Source: Cyprinodon diabolis
Taxonomy: Eukaryota; Chordata; Actinopteri; Cyprinodontiformes; Cyprinodontidae
Length of the DNA stretch: 64,000 bases
Assembly (NCBI GenBank): GCA_030533445.1
Contig: CM060076.1
Location: forward strand, 8,309,501-8,373,500
Reading direction: 5' to 3'
Below are positions 11,378 to 26,734 of this stretch, piece after piece; position 1 is the first letter of the stretch, and every line of letters starts with the position of its first letter. The position numbers and the translations under genes are program-made. The notes beneath the pieces are model-generated. The model had not been told where the DNA came from. It saw nothing but the letters and a program-made list of their open reading frames with translations, and made no database searches.

Positions 11378-14300
11378 GTTTGAGAGATTATACCTCTGGA
11401 TGAGGTCAACCATCCCCCCATTAAGCTCAGAATTAAGTCAAAATGATCTACTTTTTAAGTGCTACCTGATCTGTGCAGTTAAAACTGCCATATGTGCTGA
11501 TTAGGTTTCTAAGATTTAATAATTTAAGCCGATGATATTGCCATCCCAGCAGACGGTAGTGCTGCTTTGTTTCAGTGTATAAGTTATTGGATAACATAAG
11601 GTGGCATTCCTGTGCTAAAATTGCATATAACAGTGGGCATGTTTACCTTTTTTTGTGGGTGTAATGGTTGTTTCATAATAATCAGCATTCTTTATTTAAT
11701 CGTTTGACATTTTTTCCTTTGTATTCCCTTTTAACTGAAAAAAAAATCTTTGTCTCAAATGCACTTCCTTAACCTACATCACAACCACAACCAGTCCCTT
11801 TTCATAGAAAGGTTTCGATTTTTCAGCTGTCTTCGCTCCACTCTCTCCGGACGGTGCCGCTGTTTGACAACACCTCAGTTCTATGTAGTAGCAGGAAGTG
11901 AGAGCGGAGCAGTGTCCGGCCTCACCTCATGGGATTCACTACTGGTCCCTTGCCCTCATGGTTTGCATGGGAATAATATGTATTCCAGCGCCCTTTCCGC
12001 GGACAGTATGTTTGGTCTGATTGCACCATGGTGGTGTAAGTTAAAAATGTCTCCTTGAACCTTGTAATGTGTCCCAAATACCTTTCACATGACCATTTGT
12101 TCTCATGTTAGCTTTTCCTTAAAAGCATCTGTCTATGTTGACATTAATGACACTTTTCTACCATTCGATCATTAGTCATAGCAACAGTAAATTGAATTCT
12201 CCGTCATCTCGGATGTTTAATGATTAGTCCTCAGTCAGTTTTTCTCCACAGTATATACATGCACCCTGGTGTGTTTATATTACATGTGGACAAACCTGCT
12301 CCTCAGTGACGAATGAAAAGGCTGGGTCGTCATCTGTTCCCACATTGATTTTCCTGTTCGAATGCGTAATTGAAGTTGTTGGGGTATACATAATTGAAGT
12401 TTGTTCCTTAAGTCACTCTCTCCCTCTTTTTGTCTTTGTCTTCAACATAGAAAAAGGGGAAAAGCAAATCCCTCTCCTCCTTGGCCTTTTCTCATTTCTC
12501 TTCAAGAGACAGGTTTTAATGTAAAGGCCTGAGGCTATGTTAAGTTTTGATGGAATGACAGAATGTGGGTTTGTGTGGGACTGTGTGTGCATGAGAGGGA
12601 GATTTGGACATTAAGACTGTGTGGAACTTTAAAGCAAAGGGAGACTGTCAGCATCTTGAACAGATGTAGCTTTCTGAAAATGATTTACTTTCTTGGTTGA
12701 CTAATTTATCAGTGAGGACTACATTAAACTTCCCACACAATGAGAAATGTTCCTGTTTTCTAAATGTCATCTCCTGTCAAATTGGCCCCATGTTTCAGCA
12801 ATAAATAAAAAAAATCAGATATTAAACCAACAAATAGAATGTCTCGAGAAAATGTAAATGTTTTTCACATGAAAAAAATATCCATTACTCATGTTACTGG
12901 ATTACAAACCAGAGATGGACATTTAATGTATGGTTTATTGTTATAGATCAAGTAAATTATGCATCCATGCAGATGAGGATTTTAGTTATTTGGAACAAAC
13001 TTCTAGATGACTGTAAAAGTGTTAAAAACTACATGTTGGCTTAAATCAAGGTGAAACTTATTTTAAGAGCGCTAAGAGTACTTCTATATTTATGCATATC
13101 TTTTTTTGTATTCTGTTCATTCACAACACTTTGAATTGTGTTGTTAATGAAATATGCTATACAAACAAATTTCCCTTTTCTTGAAGCATTTCTTATCCTT
13201 TTAAGGCTTTTTGTCCTTTTTATAACGAGCTGTCATTAAGCGACCAAATTCCCAAGATTCTTGATCAACATTATTATAACAATTTTTTCCGCTGTTGTTT
13301 TAAAAACAAGCATAAAGTAAATCAGAAATAGTTTGAAAATATTAATAAATTAAACTTCAATGTTCATTGTATTGACAAAACCACACTTCTTTATGTATCT
13401 GTCATATTGAAGCAGCCAATTTCAAAATGACAGTTTTTGACAAGGGTTTTGTTTTTAAGGTGATATGGTTGCCTAATAACCACAGCGAAGTTGCAAATAC
13501 TTTTTGCCACTTTATCATCAACACAATGAACACATCAAAATCTCCAAAATGTATTTCAAGTTCATAGTTTCCAACTCTATTAGAAACCTACATTTCTTAA
13601 GCATGAGATGGCAGATGGTAGAAAAACATGTCACCGTTCTGACTATAACCTGCTTTAATTTACTTACCGTACAAAAACTCTGAAACCAGCTTCTCTGATT
13701 ATAAGCTTGAAGAAGTGATGTTGTGGATAATATTGTCTGATTTCTATTGATATCTGAAAATCTAAAACTAAAGTAATCAACCAATGCAGGGCAGCTGACC
13801 ACCTACACCTGTCGTCCAAATATATAATAACCAAATTCACCAGAGGCCTATACTAACGGGAGCAGCTGTTGAGGTCTGTTGAGCTTTTGAGGTATCTATC
13901 CTTTCTATTTAGTAATTCTTTAAAATTTCAGTTCACAGATGTTTTACACCAACCAGATGCAGCTTGCACTATTTTGCAAAAACAATGGACAAGACCCTCT
14001 GAAAGTGCTACGACGATAAAAGCATATCCCCATATTTCATGTTTAAAACAACACACTATTGTCTTAAGTTTCAAAAAACAAGGATAGTTTTTTCTACCAA
14101 TTCTACATTTAATGTAGAAATCAAGGAAATCCAAATGCAATAAATAGATTTTTATAGTTGTAATGTAGAAAATTATAAAGATAAGCTGGAAAAGCCATAC
14201 AGATGCATAGGGCAGCATTCTCTAAATGAGGAATTGTGTTAAATGCGTTTAAATTGCTATAAAACCCCACTACACAAGCCCCACTATGAGGAGCTGAGAA

Positions 14301-15408
14301 TTAAGTCATCAACCGTTCAATTAATCGACAAGCAAACATGTCTCTACAACAACAATAATCAATGACGTTGTCTCTGGTAATTACTAAAACATTCACAGCC
14401 AGGGAAGAACAGACCAAATGTTCTGGCCTGACTCAATGCAGAATGAACCTTCTTTGTTTCGTCTTTATCTTTGGGATAAAGAGCACAAGCAGGAACAGAT
14501 TAATTGTTCTGAGTGTTAATTTGCTGCCTGCCCCCTGAGAGCTACCAGTCTCCATTGATTAAAATTAGCCTGTGTCCTGTGTCCTTTCTTTGTTCATTTA
14601 ACAGGGTGAAGGATGAAACTAGGTTTCTTGTCCTCCATTCCTTTTTAGCCTTCCTTGCTGTTTGCTTTCTCTCCTCTCTCTCTGTCTCTCTCTCTTAAAC
14701 TCGACTGTTTTCTAGAGGCCAAGCTCCTAAATCAAGCTGTTTCCAAGCTGTCTCCTCTGGCAGCAGTATGTGTTCGTCTCTGGTCTCTGTGCAAACCATT
14801 TCATGTGCTAACATCACTCGTTGCCAGTGTTTTGTTTTGGTTTATTAATCCTGACTGTTATATAGGTCAATATAACATGGTACAAATAGGAAAATAATAA
14901 AGCACTGGCTTTCCTCGCAGAGCACCAGTCGCCTTTTGGTGTTTGTAATTTATCTGTGCCCAGTTAATTTTGCACCGACTGGGACTCGATGCCAGCATGC
15001 TCAATGGATGTTGGAGGGATGTCGGAGTCTGGCATTTTCTGTTACATGTGCCCTTTTCAAATTTGAGCTACAGTGTTATAGAGGCCTCATTGACAATGAT
15101 CATTTAAAGTAGTAAGGGCTGAAAAATGGTTCAAACAGTAGGAGTTTTTTTCCACCACTGATTTCATTGTTTACTTTAAAGATGGCTGACCTTTTTACTT
15201 TTCTGTCTTTTTCATACAAACTTACTGAACACAGGAACACACAAAGCCAAAGGAAAATATAGCAGTGGAATTGGCTCAATAGTTGTACACACAGTTGGTA
15301 ACTGTGGCTAAATTGGGCTGGAACTCAACTTGCAGTTTGAAGGTTTTATCTTTTATTCTTTTATGTAATTTTATCAGCAGATTATGTATATGTTAAATTA
15401 ATATAAGG
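11378..15408. other. Unannotated DNA
   Basis: No recognisable protein, RNA gene or repeat over 4 kb. A (CT)-rich stretch lies at about 14,668-14,696. Confidence 0.4.
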
Positions 15409-15895
15409 CAAGGCAAGGCAAGTTTATTTGTATAGCACATTTCATGTACAGAACAATTCAAAGTGCTTTACATAAAACATTATAAGCAAAAGGGAAAGAA
15501 AACAATTAAAAGCGTGATTAGAAAATTAAAAACATTTAAGATTAAAAAGAGAGAATACAGAGACGTGCGAATTTTAACTTTTGAATAAAATCTACGTAAA
15601 TGCAGCTGAGAACAGGTGGGTCTTCAGCCTGGATTTAAATAAACTAAGTGTTTCAGCTAATCTGAGACTTTCTGGGAGTTTGTTCCAGACATGTGGAGCA
15701 TAGAAGCTGAACGCAGCCTTTCCATGTCTGGTTCTGACTCTGCGAACTGATAAAAGATCCAGATGACCTGAGGGGTCTAGTAGGTCCATACTGGGTCAAG
15801 AGGTCACTGATGTATTTTGGGCCTAAACCATGCAGAGCTTTATAGACCAGCAACAGAACTTTAAAGTCTATTCTCTGATGGACTATTCTCTGATA
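15409..15895 (-). mobile_element. L2-type LINE 3' end, minus strand
   Basis: The minus strand encodes the C terminus of an L2-group ORF2 in two frames: LVYKALHGLGPKYISDLL from about 15,853 down, then, after a frameshift near 15,785, LLSVRRVRTRHGKAAFSFYA and HVWNKLPESLRLAETLSLFK to about 15,592. The plus-strand side ends in an A/T-rich 3' region with GTTTATTTGTATAGCAC and a short (AAGGC)n run at 15,409-15,421, the terminal repeat. A decayed, 5'-truncated copy. Confidence 0.85.
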
Positions 15896-15979
15896 ACTGG
15901 GAGTTATAGTGAATTAATAAGTCATTCAAACTCAAGGGTAAACCAATTAAGGATTATTAGTTAAATGACTAGAATTGTA

Positions 15980-16570
15980 AGGCAAAGCAAATTTATTTGA
16001 ATAGCACAATTCAGTACTGAGACAATTCAAAGTGCTTTACATGAAAACAGTTTCACTTCAACAGTCAAAGGCAGCTCTAAACAAATGGGTTTTTAACTTT
16101 GGCTTCAGAGAACTCAGGCTTTCAGCACTTACAGTCTTCAGTTTGTTCCAGATGAATAGAACATACAGCAGGAACTAAATACTGCTTCTCCATGTCTGGT
16201 TCTAGTTCTGGGTATATAAAGCAGGGTGGAACTAGAAGACCTGAGTGGTCTGGGAGGTTGAGATACTGACAACATATCTGTTATATATAGAGGTGCTGAT
16301 GCATTCAGTGATTTATAGACTAACAGAAGGATTTTAAAGTCTATTCTCTTGGCTAAAGGGAGCCTGTGGAAGGTTTTTCTAGATCCTGCTAGGACATTAG
16401 TCCTTTATTCCTCTAAAGGTTCTTCAGGTAATAAAAGGCATGATAGATGCCTTTATGTGCCTCTGAAGGTTCGGGTCTGAGTCCATCATGACTGAAGATT
16501 CTGGCTATAATAAGTTGTTCTAAGCATTCATCCAAAGCCCTGATGGGTTTATAGTCACCTGGTGACATCA
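15980..16570 (-). mobile_element. Second decayed L2-like 3' fragment, minus strand
   Basis: The block resembles the preceding element in plan: AATTTATTTGAATAGCAC at its start, then ACAATTCAAAGTGCTTTACA, CCATGTCTGGTTCTAGTTC and GATTTTAAAGTCTATTCTC. These correspond to the 3' untranslated region and the last coding part of an L2 LINE in reverse. No open frame survives. Confidence 0.65.
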
Positions 16571-17256
16571 GCACATTTACACAGCTGATCTGAAAAGACT
16601 TTAAAGTTTTACTAAACCCAACATAAATGCCAAGGGGTATTAACTAATATGGGGTTTAGCGAATGTAATGAAGCATGGATGTGATCAGGAAGAAGAGAAG
16701 TGACATTGAATTGTATGAATATTAATAGTTTAAATACTTAAAATAAAACACTATCTAACCAATAACCAATATAATTGTCAGCTGAAAAACACGAATGATC
16801 CATTTTTTCAATCCCTCTTCACAACTTGCCAAAGGGACCCAAAAAGGTTGTGCAACAAAATATTAAGTTAAGGGTACATTTATTTTTGTCGAGGTTTGCA
16901 TGATTAAAATGCTGTTCTTGACTTTTATTTCTTTATTTTCATATTACTTTTATTTATCAATTCAAGGTATTTATATGACCATTGTACTTTTTTTTGTCAT
17001 GAAACAAGGGATACCAGCAACTTTTTCCGCATGTGTGTAAGTATTAATCATTCTTACATATCTAAGTACATACTTCTAACAATAATTATGTCGTTACGAA
17101 AAGTGAATCAAACTCTGGTTTTGGTTTTGTAATTAGAAACTACAATTTTCACAATAAATCGCCATAGTAAGTGCTATAATACATTTTGTATTTTATAATG
17201 ATGTCAAAGTCAAATGTTTTCATAGCATATACAGCACTAACCCACAATAGAAAGCA

Positions 17257-17260
<4 letters not shown>
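16571..17260. other. Unannotated DNA before the Rex3 copy
   Basis: A/T-rich, nothing recognised. Confidence 0.4.

Positions 17261-17289
<29 letters not shown>
17261..17289. repeat. (TA)n microsatellite, 29 bp
   Basis: Uninterrupted TA run directly abutting the 5' end of the Rex3 fragment. Confidence 0.95.
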
Positions 17290-17292
<3 letters not shown>

Positions 17293-18244
17293 CCCAGTGC
17301 ATGTTGGACTCCGACAGGGCTGCCCTCTGTCACCGGTCCTGTTCATAACTTTTATGGACAGGATTTCTAGGCGCAGCCAAGGACCGGAGGGGGTCTGGTT
17401 TGGGGAACAGCGGATCTCGTCCCTGCTTTTTGCGGATGACGTAGTTCTGCTGGCTCCCTCCTGCCAAGACCTACAGCGTGCGCTGGGGCGGTTCGCAGCC
17501 GAGTGTGAAGCGGCCGGGATGAGAATCAGCTCCTCCAAGTCCGAGGCTATGGTTCTCAAACGGAAAAAGGTGGCTTGTCCCCTTCAGGTTGCAGGAGAGT
17601 CCCTGCCTCAAGTGGAGGAGTTCAAGTATCTTGGGGTCCTGTTCACGAGTGAGGGAAGAATGGAGCGGGAGATCGATAGACGGATCGGTGCGGCTGCTGC
17701 AATAATGCGGACGCTGCACCGGTCTGTTGTGGTGAAGAGGGAGCTGAGCGAAAAGGCAAAGCTCTCAATTTACCGGTTGGTCTACGTTCCTACCCTCACC
17801 TATGGTCATGAAATTTGGATCATGACCGAAAGAACGAGATCCCGGATACAAGCGGCTGAAATGAGCTTTCTCCGCAGGGTGGCTGGGCTCTCCCTTAGAG
17901 ATAGGGTGAGGAGCTCGGTCATTCGGGAGAGGCTCAGAGTAGAGCCGGTTCTCCTCCACATCGAGAGGAGTCAGTTGAGGTGGCTCGGACATCTTCTTCG
18001 GATGCCTCCTGGACGCCTCCCTCGGGAGGTGTTCCAGGCATGTCCCACCGGGAGGAGGCCCAGGGGACGACCCAGGACACGCTGGAGAGACTATGTCTCT
18101 CGGCTGGCCTGGGAGCGCCTAGGGCTTCCCCCAACAGAGCTGGAGGAGGTGTCTGCGGAGAGGGAAGTCTGGGAGTCTCTGCTTAGTCTGCTGCCCCCGC
18201 GACCCGGTTCCGGATAAAGCGGGAGACGACGAGTACGAGTACGA

Positions 18245-18245
<1 letters not shown>
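17290..18245 (+). mobile_element. Rex3-like RTE-clade LINE, 5'-truncated
   Basis: An open frame runs from the TA array to a TAA at 18,215-18,217, about 308 residues beyond the array, with no stop. It starts inside the reverse transcriptase at LRQGCPLSPVLF, continues with LLFADDVVLLAP (catalytic FADD) and EFKYLGVLFTSEGRMEREID, then the C-terminal domain with YVPTLTYGHEIW, QAAEMSFLRRVAGLS and GRRPRGRPRTRW. These motifs match fish Rex3 proteins as I recall them. The upstream endonuclease is missing, as expected from 5' truncation. The short 3' tail is three GAGTAC-type units running into a (TA)n array. The open frame and GC-rich codon use against A/T-rich surroundings suggest a fairly recent insertion. 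A second, decayed copy lies at 23,290-23,760. Confidence 0.9.

Positions 18246-18319
<74 letters not shown>
18246..18319. repeat. (TA)n microsatellite, 74 bp
   Basis: Uninterrupted TA run between the Rex3 and Rex6 fragments. Open frames read through it are low-complexity artefacts. Confidence 0.95.
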
Positions 18320-21599
<3,280 letters not shown>

Positions 21600-22340
21600 A
21601 CGACTCCACAGAAAGAGAGAGAAATTGATATGTCTAATATACTCAAGAACTGCAGCACCTATATGTTCAGTTTTAAAACATTTCTTTGTAACACCCCTAT
21701 GGTTTATGGTCGTAATCCAATTGGAAGGAGAACCTCTTGCCCGGTCTTATTGTAGATACTTTGCAGTGGCTAATAACTTTTTTACCAGGATTTCTTGGTA
21801 TTCAGCTTTATCGATCTTCCCATCAATGCCAGCTGTCCTTTGCTTGCATCCCAAAGCATCATGCTGCCATCATCTTCTTTCATTGAATAGACAATATTCT
21901 TTAGGGTGATGTGAATTTTTATGATATCACACAAAGAATTTCGTATTCCGAGTATAAATATCAATTTTGTTTATTTTATGGCAAACTGAAAACTTAAGGT
22001 CTTGACTTTTTTGCTACAGTTCAATAAATATAAGATTGTGAGATGAACATCTAATACAGTAGTTGTCAAAGTGCAAGACTGTGTAGATTTCTGCAGCCCA
22101 TGTGGAGTTAGCATTGACTTTCTTGCTTATTCTGGAACTAAAACTCCTCCTGTTGGCCTACTAGTTTAGGTGGACGGCCATGTCTTGATAGTTTTGTTTC
22201 TTATCATAATCTGCTTTTGGATGAGGAGTTAAACAATGCTACGTGAGATGTTCAAAGTGTGGACTATTATTTCATGGCTTTGATTCCTGTCTTTTTTGCT
22301 GTGTTTCTAGATCTTCTTACCAATGTTCACAAATGCACTT
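21600..22340 (-). mobile_element. Decayed Tc1/mariner-like element, minus strand
   Basis: GGATTTCTTGGTATTCAGC at 21,789, CCCAAAGCATCATGCTGCC at about 21,849 and GGTGGACGGCCATGTCTTG at 22,171, followed by TGCTACGTGAGATGTTC, are in the order and wording of minus-strand Tc1-like transposase genes of fish as I remember them (helix-turn-helix at the right, catalytic part at the left). No open frame or terminal repeats survive; boundaries are approximate. Confidence 0.5.
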
Positions 22341-22419
22341 GTAGAAAATCCAGTCTAGAACAACTGTAAGCAATGGAACACCAGACCAGCTCTAGAATCT
22401 GTGTAGGTTACTTTAGGGC

Positions 22420-22530
22420 AGGCATGCCCAAAGTTGACCCTCGAGGGCTGCCGTCCTGCAGGATTTAGTGGTTTTAGTGGCAGCACAGCTGATTTTCATT
22501 GATAGCTGATTAACAGGCTGTTGCTGAACT
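22420..22530. mobile_element. Half of a hAT-type MITE
   Basis: GGGCAGGCATGCCCAAAG then CCCTCGAGGGCTGCCGTCC and CAGGATTTAGTGG reproduce the left half of a well-known fish hAT MITE. The matching right end is not present before the next repeat at 22,650. Confidence 0.6.
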
Positions 22531-22649
22531 GCAATCATCAAAATCAGATTTGTTTTGAAGACCTGGAGAAAACATTTGATTGTATCACTTTTGATGCACT
22601 GTGGGGGGCGCTCCAGGATTATGGTTTTGGTGGCCTTTTACTGGGACTA

Positions 22650-22920
22650 TTCGGTTTCAGACCATTCGCCAGTCCATCGCAGGGTAACATAGAGACAAAA
22701 CAGGACAAACAACCAATCACGCATACTCACACTTAAGAAGAATTTAGAAAAGCCAATTAACCTAACAGTCATGTTTTTGGACAGCGGGAGGAAGCCGGAG
22801 TACCCGGAGAGAACCAATGCATGCTCAAGGAGAACATGCAAACTCCATGCAGAAAGACCCCAGGCCGGGAATTAAACCCCGAACCTTCTTGTTGCAAGGC
22901 GGCAGTGCTAACCACCAACA
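22650..22920 (+). repeat. Interspersed repeat W, near-complete 3' part
   Basis: CGCCAGTCCATCGCAGGG, AACCTAACAGTCATG, GAGGAAGCCGGAGTACCCGG and CATGCAAACTCCATGCAGA, then GGCCGGGAATTAAACC. The last motif has tRNA B-box character. The same family occurs in pieces at 7,203-7,300, 40,353-40,465 and 44,430-44,680. Confidence 0.75.
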
Positions 22921-22924
22921 TTAT

Positions 22925-23100
22925 TTCATTTATAGAGAAAACATGAAGTAATGGTTAACTTTCCTATGAGTGACCAGTGTTTCAAAACTGCTTTAAAAAT
23001 GGGTCACAGGAGGTCACAAAAGCAGCCAAACCAACATCAAAGGCCCTATAGGTCTATACCACGAAAGTTGAGTTTGTTGTCCAGGTGAACATTAACAATG
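22925..23100 (-). mobile_element. LINE fragment, partial duplicate of 26,735-26,960
   Basis: GAGAAAACATGAAGTAATGG through GGCCCTATAGGTCT is nearly identical to the block starting at 26,752. In this copy a stretch of about 40 bp is missing before GAGTTTGTTGTCCAGGTGAA. Read on the minus strand, the longer copy is a decayed reverse transcriptase (see that entry). Confidence 0.75.
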
Positions 23101-23289
23101 TGGCCCTTTACTGGGACCATTCGGTTTCAGAACGTGCAGAGCAGGAGTCTGGTCTGCATCACTGGCATTCAGTTGCACCAGTTTCCAGAGTGTGCAGGAC
23201 TTCTCTTTTCATAAATTTTTTGAACATAATTTCTAGATAAAGAAAAGGGCCAGAAGGAGCATGGTCTAGGCACAACCAGATTTCATTTC

Positions 23290-23760
23290 TTCTTTCTGTC
23301 TATGACGTGGTTATGCTAGCTCCCTCTTGTCAAGATCGACAGAATGTACTGCGGCGGTTTTTAGCAGAATCCAATGACCGAATGCAACAACCACGATGAT
23401 GATCAGCTTCCCAAGTCAAAAGCTGTGGTTCTCAACCAGAAAAAGGCGACTTACCCTCTTCAGGCAAATGAGAGCTGCTGTCTGAAATGGAGGAGTTTAA
23501 TTATCTTAGGGTTCTGTTCATAAGCTACGGGAGAATGAATTCGGAGATCGACATAATGCGGATCTTGCACCTGTCTGTTGTGATAATGAGGGAGCAAAAG
23601 GAGGAAGGGAACCCAAAGGCAAAGCTTCATTCACCAGTCGGTCTACTTTCCTACCCTGGTCTGTGATCATCAAATCTGGGTGATGATTAAAGGAACAATT
23701 TCTTTGATACAAGCAGTAGAAATGACATTCATTTGTAAGGCTGCCTGGTTCTTCCCTACT
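23290..23760 (+). mobile_element. Decayed Rex3-like LINE fragment
   Basis: Nucleotide similarity to the Rex3 copy at 17,400-17,880: GACGTGGTTATGCTAGCTCC corresponds to its catalytic segment, GTGGTTCTCAACCAGAAAAAG and GAGGAGTTTAATTATCTTAGG to the following parts. Numerous stops and indels; non-functional. Confidence 0.8.
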
Positions 23761-23810
23761 CAGGACACCCTTGGGCTGAACATGGCTAAATTCACACTGC
23801 AGGCCTCAAT

Positions 23811-23858
<48 letters not shown>
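23811..23858. repeat. (GA)n microsatellite
   Basis: GA dinucleotide run of about 48 bp with one C interruption near its start. Confidence 0.95.
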
Positions 23859-23861
<3 letters not shown>

Positions 23862-24248
23862 TTTTTTTTAACCTGATTGTTTGCTTTGCTGTTCACATAT
23901 CCAAATGTATGAGACTTGTATGTCATCTCCTGTGTGAACTGCATTCATACAGCTTAAGTGTCCTGCATGCACAGTAGAGGACGCAATGAAGTCAAATGTA
24001 GCGAGTGTGCTCTGTGCTGGAGTGCATCTTTCCATAAAATATTGCCGGCTCCCATAGGACCGATTGAGTTTGTCCTAAATAGAACTATCCCTCCAAATAT
24101 TAATATAATCAAAACCTTGCTTTCTTTCCATTGACTGCTCTCTGCAGTATCATCTACCATTGTTGTTTTTTTCTTGTCACCTCTACATAGTAAGATGCAG
24201 AATAGTGACAATTGTCCAGTATTAATGACATACAGATGAAAAAAAATT

Positions 24249-24291
24249 TATATATATATATATATATATAAATATTAAATATATATATATA
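24249..24291. repeat. Interrupted (TA)n array beside the Tc1 element
   Basis: Two TA runs (24,249-24,270 and 24,280-24,291) separated by AATATTAAA. The second provides the TA target of the Tc1 insertion. Confidence 0.9.
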
Positions 24292-25539
24292 CACTATATT
24301 GCCAAAAGTATTTGCTCACCTGCCTTGACTCACATATGAGCTTAAGTGACATCCCGTTCCTAATCCATAGGGTTCAATATGACGTCGGTCCACCCTTTGC
24401 AGCTAGAACAGCTTCAACTCTTCTGGGAAGGCTGTCCACAAGGTTTAGGAGTGTGTTTATGGGAATTTTTGACCATTCTTCCAGAAGCGCATTTGTGAGG
24501 TCGCACACTGATGTTGGACGAGAAGGCCTGGCTCTCAGTCTCCGCTCTAATTCATCCCAAAGGTGTTCTATCGGGTTGAGGTCAGGACTCTGTGCAGGCC
24601 AGTCAAGTTCATCCACACCAGACTCTGTCATCCATGTCTTTATGGACCTTGCTTTGTGCACTGGTGCACAGTCATGTTGGAAGAGGAAGGGGCCAGCTCC
24701 AAACTGTTCCCACAAAGTTGGGAGCATGGAATTGTCCAAAATGTCTTGGTATGCTGAAGCATTCAGAGTTCCTTTCACTGGAACTAAGGGGCCAAGCCCA
24801 GCTCCTGAAAAACAACCCCACACCATAATCCCCCCTCCACCAAACTTTACACTTGGCACAATGCAGTCAGACAAGTACCGTTCTCCTGGCAACCGCCAAA
24901 CCCAGACCCGTCCATCAGATTGCCAGATGGAGAAGCGCGATTCGTCACTCCAGAGAACGCGTCTCCACTGCTCTAGAGTCCAGTGGCGGCGTGCTTTACA
25001 CCACCGCATCCGACGCTTTGCATTGCACTTGGTTATGTATGGCTTGGATGCAGCTGCTCGACCATGGAAACCCATTCCATGAAGCTCTCTGCGCACTGTT
25101 CTTGAGCTAATCTGAAGGCCACATGAAGTTTGGAGGTCTGTAGTGATTGACTCTGCAGAAAGTTGGCGACCTCTTCGCACTATGCGCTTCAGCATCCGCT
25201 GACCCCGCTCCGTCAGTTTACGTGGCCTACCACTTCGTGGCTGAGTTGCTGTCGTTCCCAAACACTTCCATTTTCTTATAATACAGCTGACAGTTGACTG
25301 TGGAATATTTAGGAGCGAGGAAATTTCACGACTGGATTTGTTGCACAGGTGGCATCCTATCACAGTTCCACGCTGGAATTCACTGAGCTCCTGAGAGCGA
25401 CCCATTCTTTCACAAATGTTTGTAAAAACAGTCTGCATGCCTAGGTGCTTGAATTTATACACCTGTGGCCATGGAAGTGATTGGAACACCTGATTCCAAT
25501 AATTTGGATGGGTGAGCAAATACTTTTGGCAATATAGTG
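24292..25539 (-). mobile_element. Full-length Tc1-family transposon (1,248 bp)
   Basis: Both ends carry the same 29-bp terminal inverted repeat starting CACTATATTGCCAAAAGT and ending GCTCACC, with no mismatch between the two, flanked on each side by the TA target dinucleotide (24,290-24,291 and 25,540-25,541). Between them is one uninterrupted transposase gene on the minus strand. Length, TIRs, TA duplication and DD34E transposase all fit a complete Tc1-family element. Perfect ends and an unbroken gene argue for recent insertion, and the element may still be mobile. Confidence 0.97.
24374..25405 (-). CDS. Tc1-family transposase, apparently intact
   Basis: 343 residues from the Met of [13 protein letters not shown]; the frame is open a further 38 codons upstream, but this Met is the start used in related Tc1 proteins and gives the usual length. 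The N-terminal half holds the paired-like helix-turn-helix DNA-binding domains ([19 protein letters not shown] at about 23-41, then the GRPR AT-hook-like motif at 59-62, and a second helix-turn-helix at about 70-115). The DDE catalytic domain follows: Asp154 in WSDESRF, Asp245 in FQHDCAPVH, Glu280 in [15 protein letters not shown]. There are 34 residues between the second and third, the DD34E spacing of the family. The protein cuts and pastes its own element into TA sites in the nucleus. No stop or frameshift is visible. The predicted + strand frame over the same bases is a shadow. Confidence 0.97.
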   Translation of the reverse strand: MGRSQELSEFQRGTVIGCHLCNKSSREISSLLNIPQSTVSCIIRKWKCLGTTATQPRSGRPRKLTERGQRMLKRIVRRGRQLSAESITTDLQTSCGLQISSRTVRRELHGMGFHGRAAASKPYITKCNAKRRMRWCKARRHWTLEQWRRVLWSDESRFSIWQSDGRVWVWRLPGERYLSDCIVPSVKFGGGGIMVWGCFSGAGLGPLVPVKGTLNASAYQDILDNSMLPTLWEQFGAGPFLFQHDCAPVHKARSIKTWMTESGVDELDWPAQSPDLNPIEHLWDELERRLRARPSRPTSVCDLTNALLEEWSKIPINTLLNLVDSLPRRVEAVLAAKGGPTSY

Positions 25540-25541
25540 TA

Positions 25542-26734
25542 TATAGAGCTAAAGAACACTCAATTAAATGTTAATTATTGGAGCTTAAAAAAGCAGACAG
25601 CACATCAGACATTGTCACCACAACATCAGAGATGCAAAAATATGTGTTATGTTTCAATTTGGCTATCTGCCAACAGCTCACACAGCAAGTCTAAAGTGAA
25701 ACAAGGAGGGAAGTGAAGCACGCTGGTGGAGACATTCAGCTGTCACTCTCAATATCCCAACAACACACTAGCAATTTGCAGATCCTCTGGCACACACACT
25801 GAGAAGGCCTCTCAGGTTTCTAACATACAGCGCTCTGTCTAATTAAGGTTGTAAATGTAAACAATAGCAGGAGTCATATCGGCTTCACCAGACCTTCAAG
25901 CACTCAAGTCTAAATAAGAAGCTCTTAGAGAAAGTTTTTAGGGTGCTTTATCCACCTCTCGACTCTAAACCAACATCAGAAACAACACAGTCAGTCCACT
26001 ACTGATTGTCATTACATATTTGCAAAGTTATGTAGCTCATGTGAAGGAATATTATGAACGTTTTAAGGATGCTATGATAGCAATATTACATAGTTTGAAT
26101 GACAGTTTTAATGAACATCACCTCTGAAACCAAATTAGATCTTTGTGCATAAAGGTGACATCGAAATAAAAGAGGATGTAGTGATAATGAAACAGAGAGT
26201 TTTAGCTTTAAGTGAAAAAAAGAGAGTATTCAGGATTTGTAATATATGTCCCAAACAAAGAGGAGGATTTTTTAAACCCTTGGCATGTAACTGAGCCAAT
26301 AGAGAGAAATTCTAATCATAACCTTGAGTTATGATTGATGCATTTACATTCCACATGGAAATGATATGCCCTGACTCAGACCAAGAACCTTTGCAGCATT
26401 TATGCTCCTTGCAGCTTTTGCCTGCCATAGAAAATATCATAGACTCTAGGGGGTAATGCACAGTGTCTATGGCAAGCCCAAAACACCACACTACAACAAA
26501 AATGTTTTACACATTCCAACTTTCTTACCAAGAATTCATCACAATCTGTTTATTTTGTTCATTTCATCATTCGGAGCCATGCAGAGGGGTGAGGTTTCTT
26601 CGGCTGCATGCCCACCGATGAGCATTAAAAGGAAGCTTGAGGTTCCCCTTTATTTTCATTTGATTTAACCAGATCAAGTACCACACCTAACCATAAGAAC
26701 ACCATTCAGTATCACCAACTAGAACCAATGTGAA
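25542..26734. other. Unannotated DNA
   Basis: No recognised gene or repeat. Confidence 0.4.

Noticed and set aside
10427..11403. Overlapping hydrophobic open frames as membrane proteins
   Set aside because: They translate pyrimidine-rich LTR sequence (Phe/Leu/Ser-rich in any frame) and overlap each other in several frames.
22650..22920. tRNA gene suggested by the GGCCGGGAATTAAACC B-box-like motif
   Set aside because: No cloverleaf or A box at proper spacing; it belongs to an interspersed repeat found several times.
24312..25082. Long + strand open frame over the Tc1 element
   Set aside because: Shadow of the minus-strand transposase; no domain content and the opposite frame explains the sequence.
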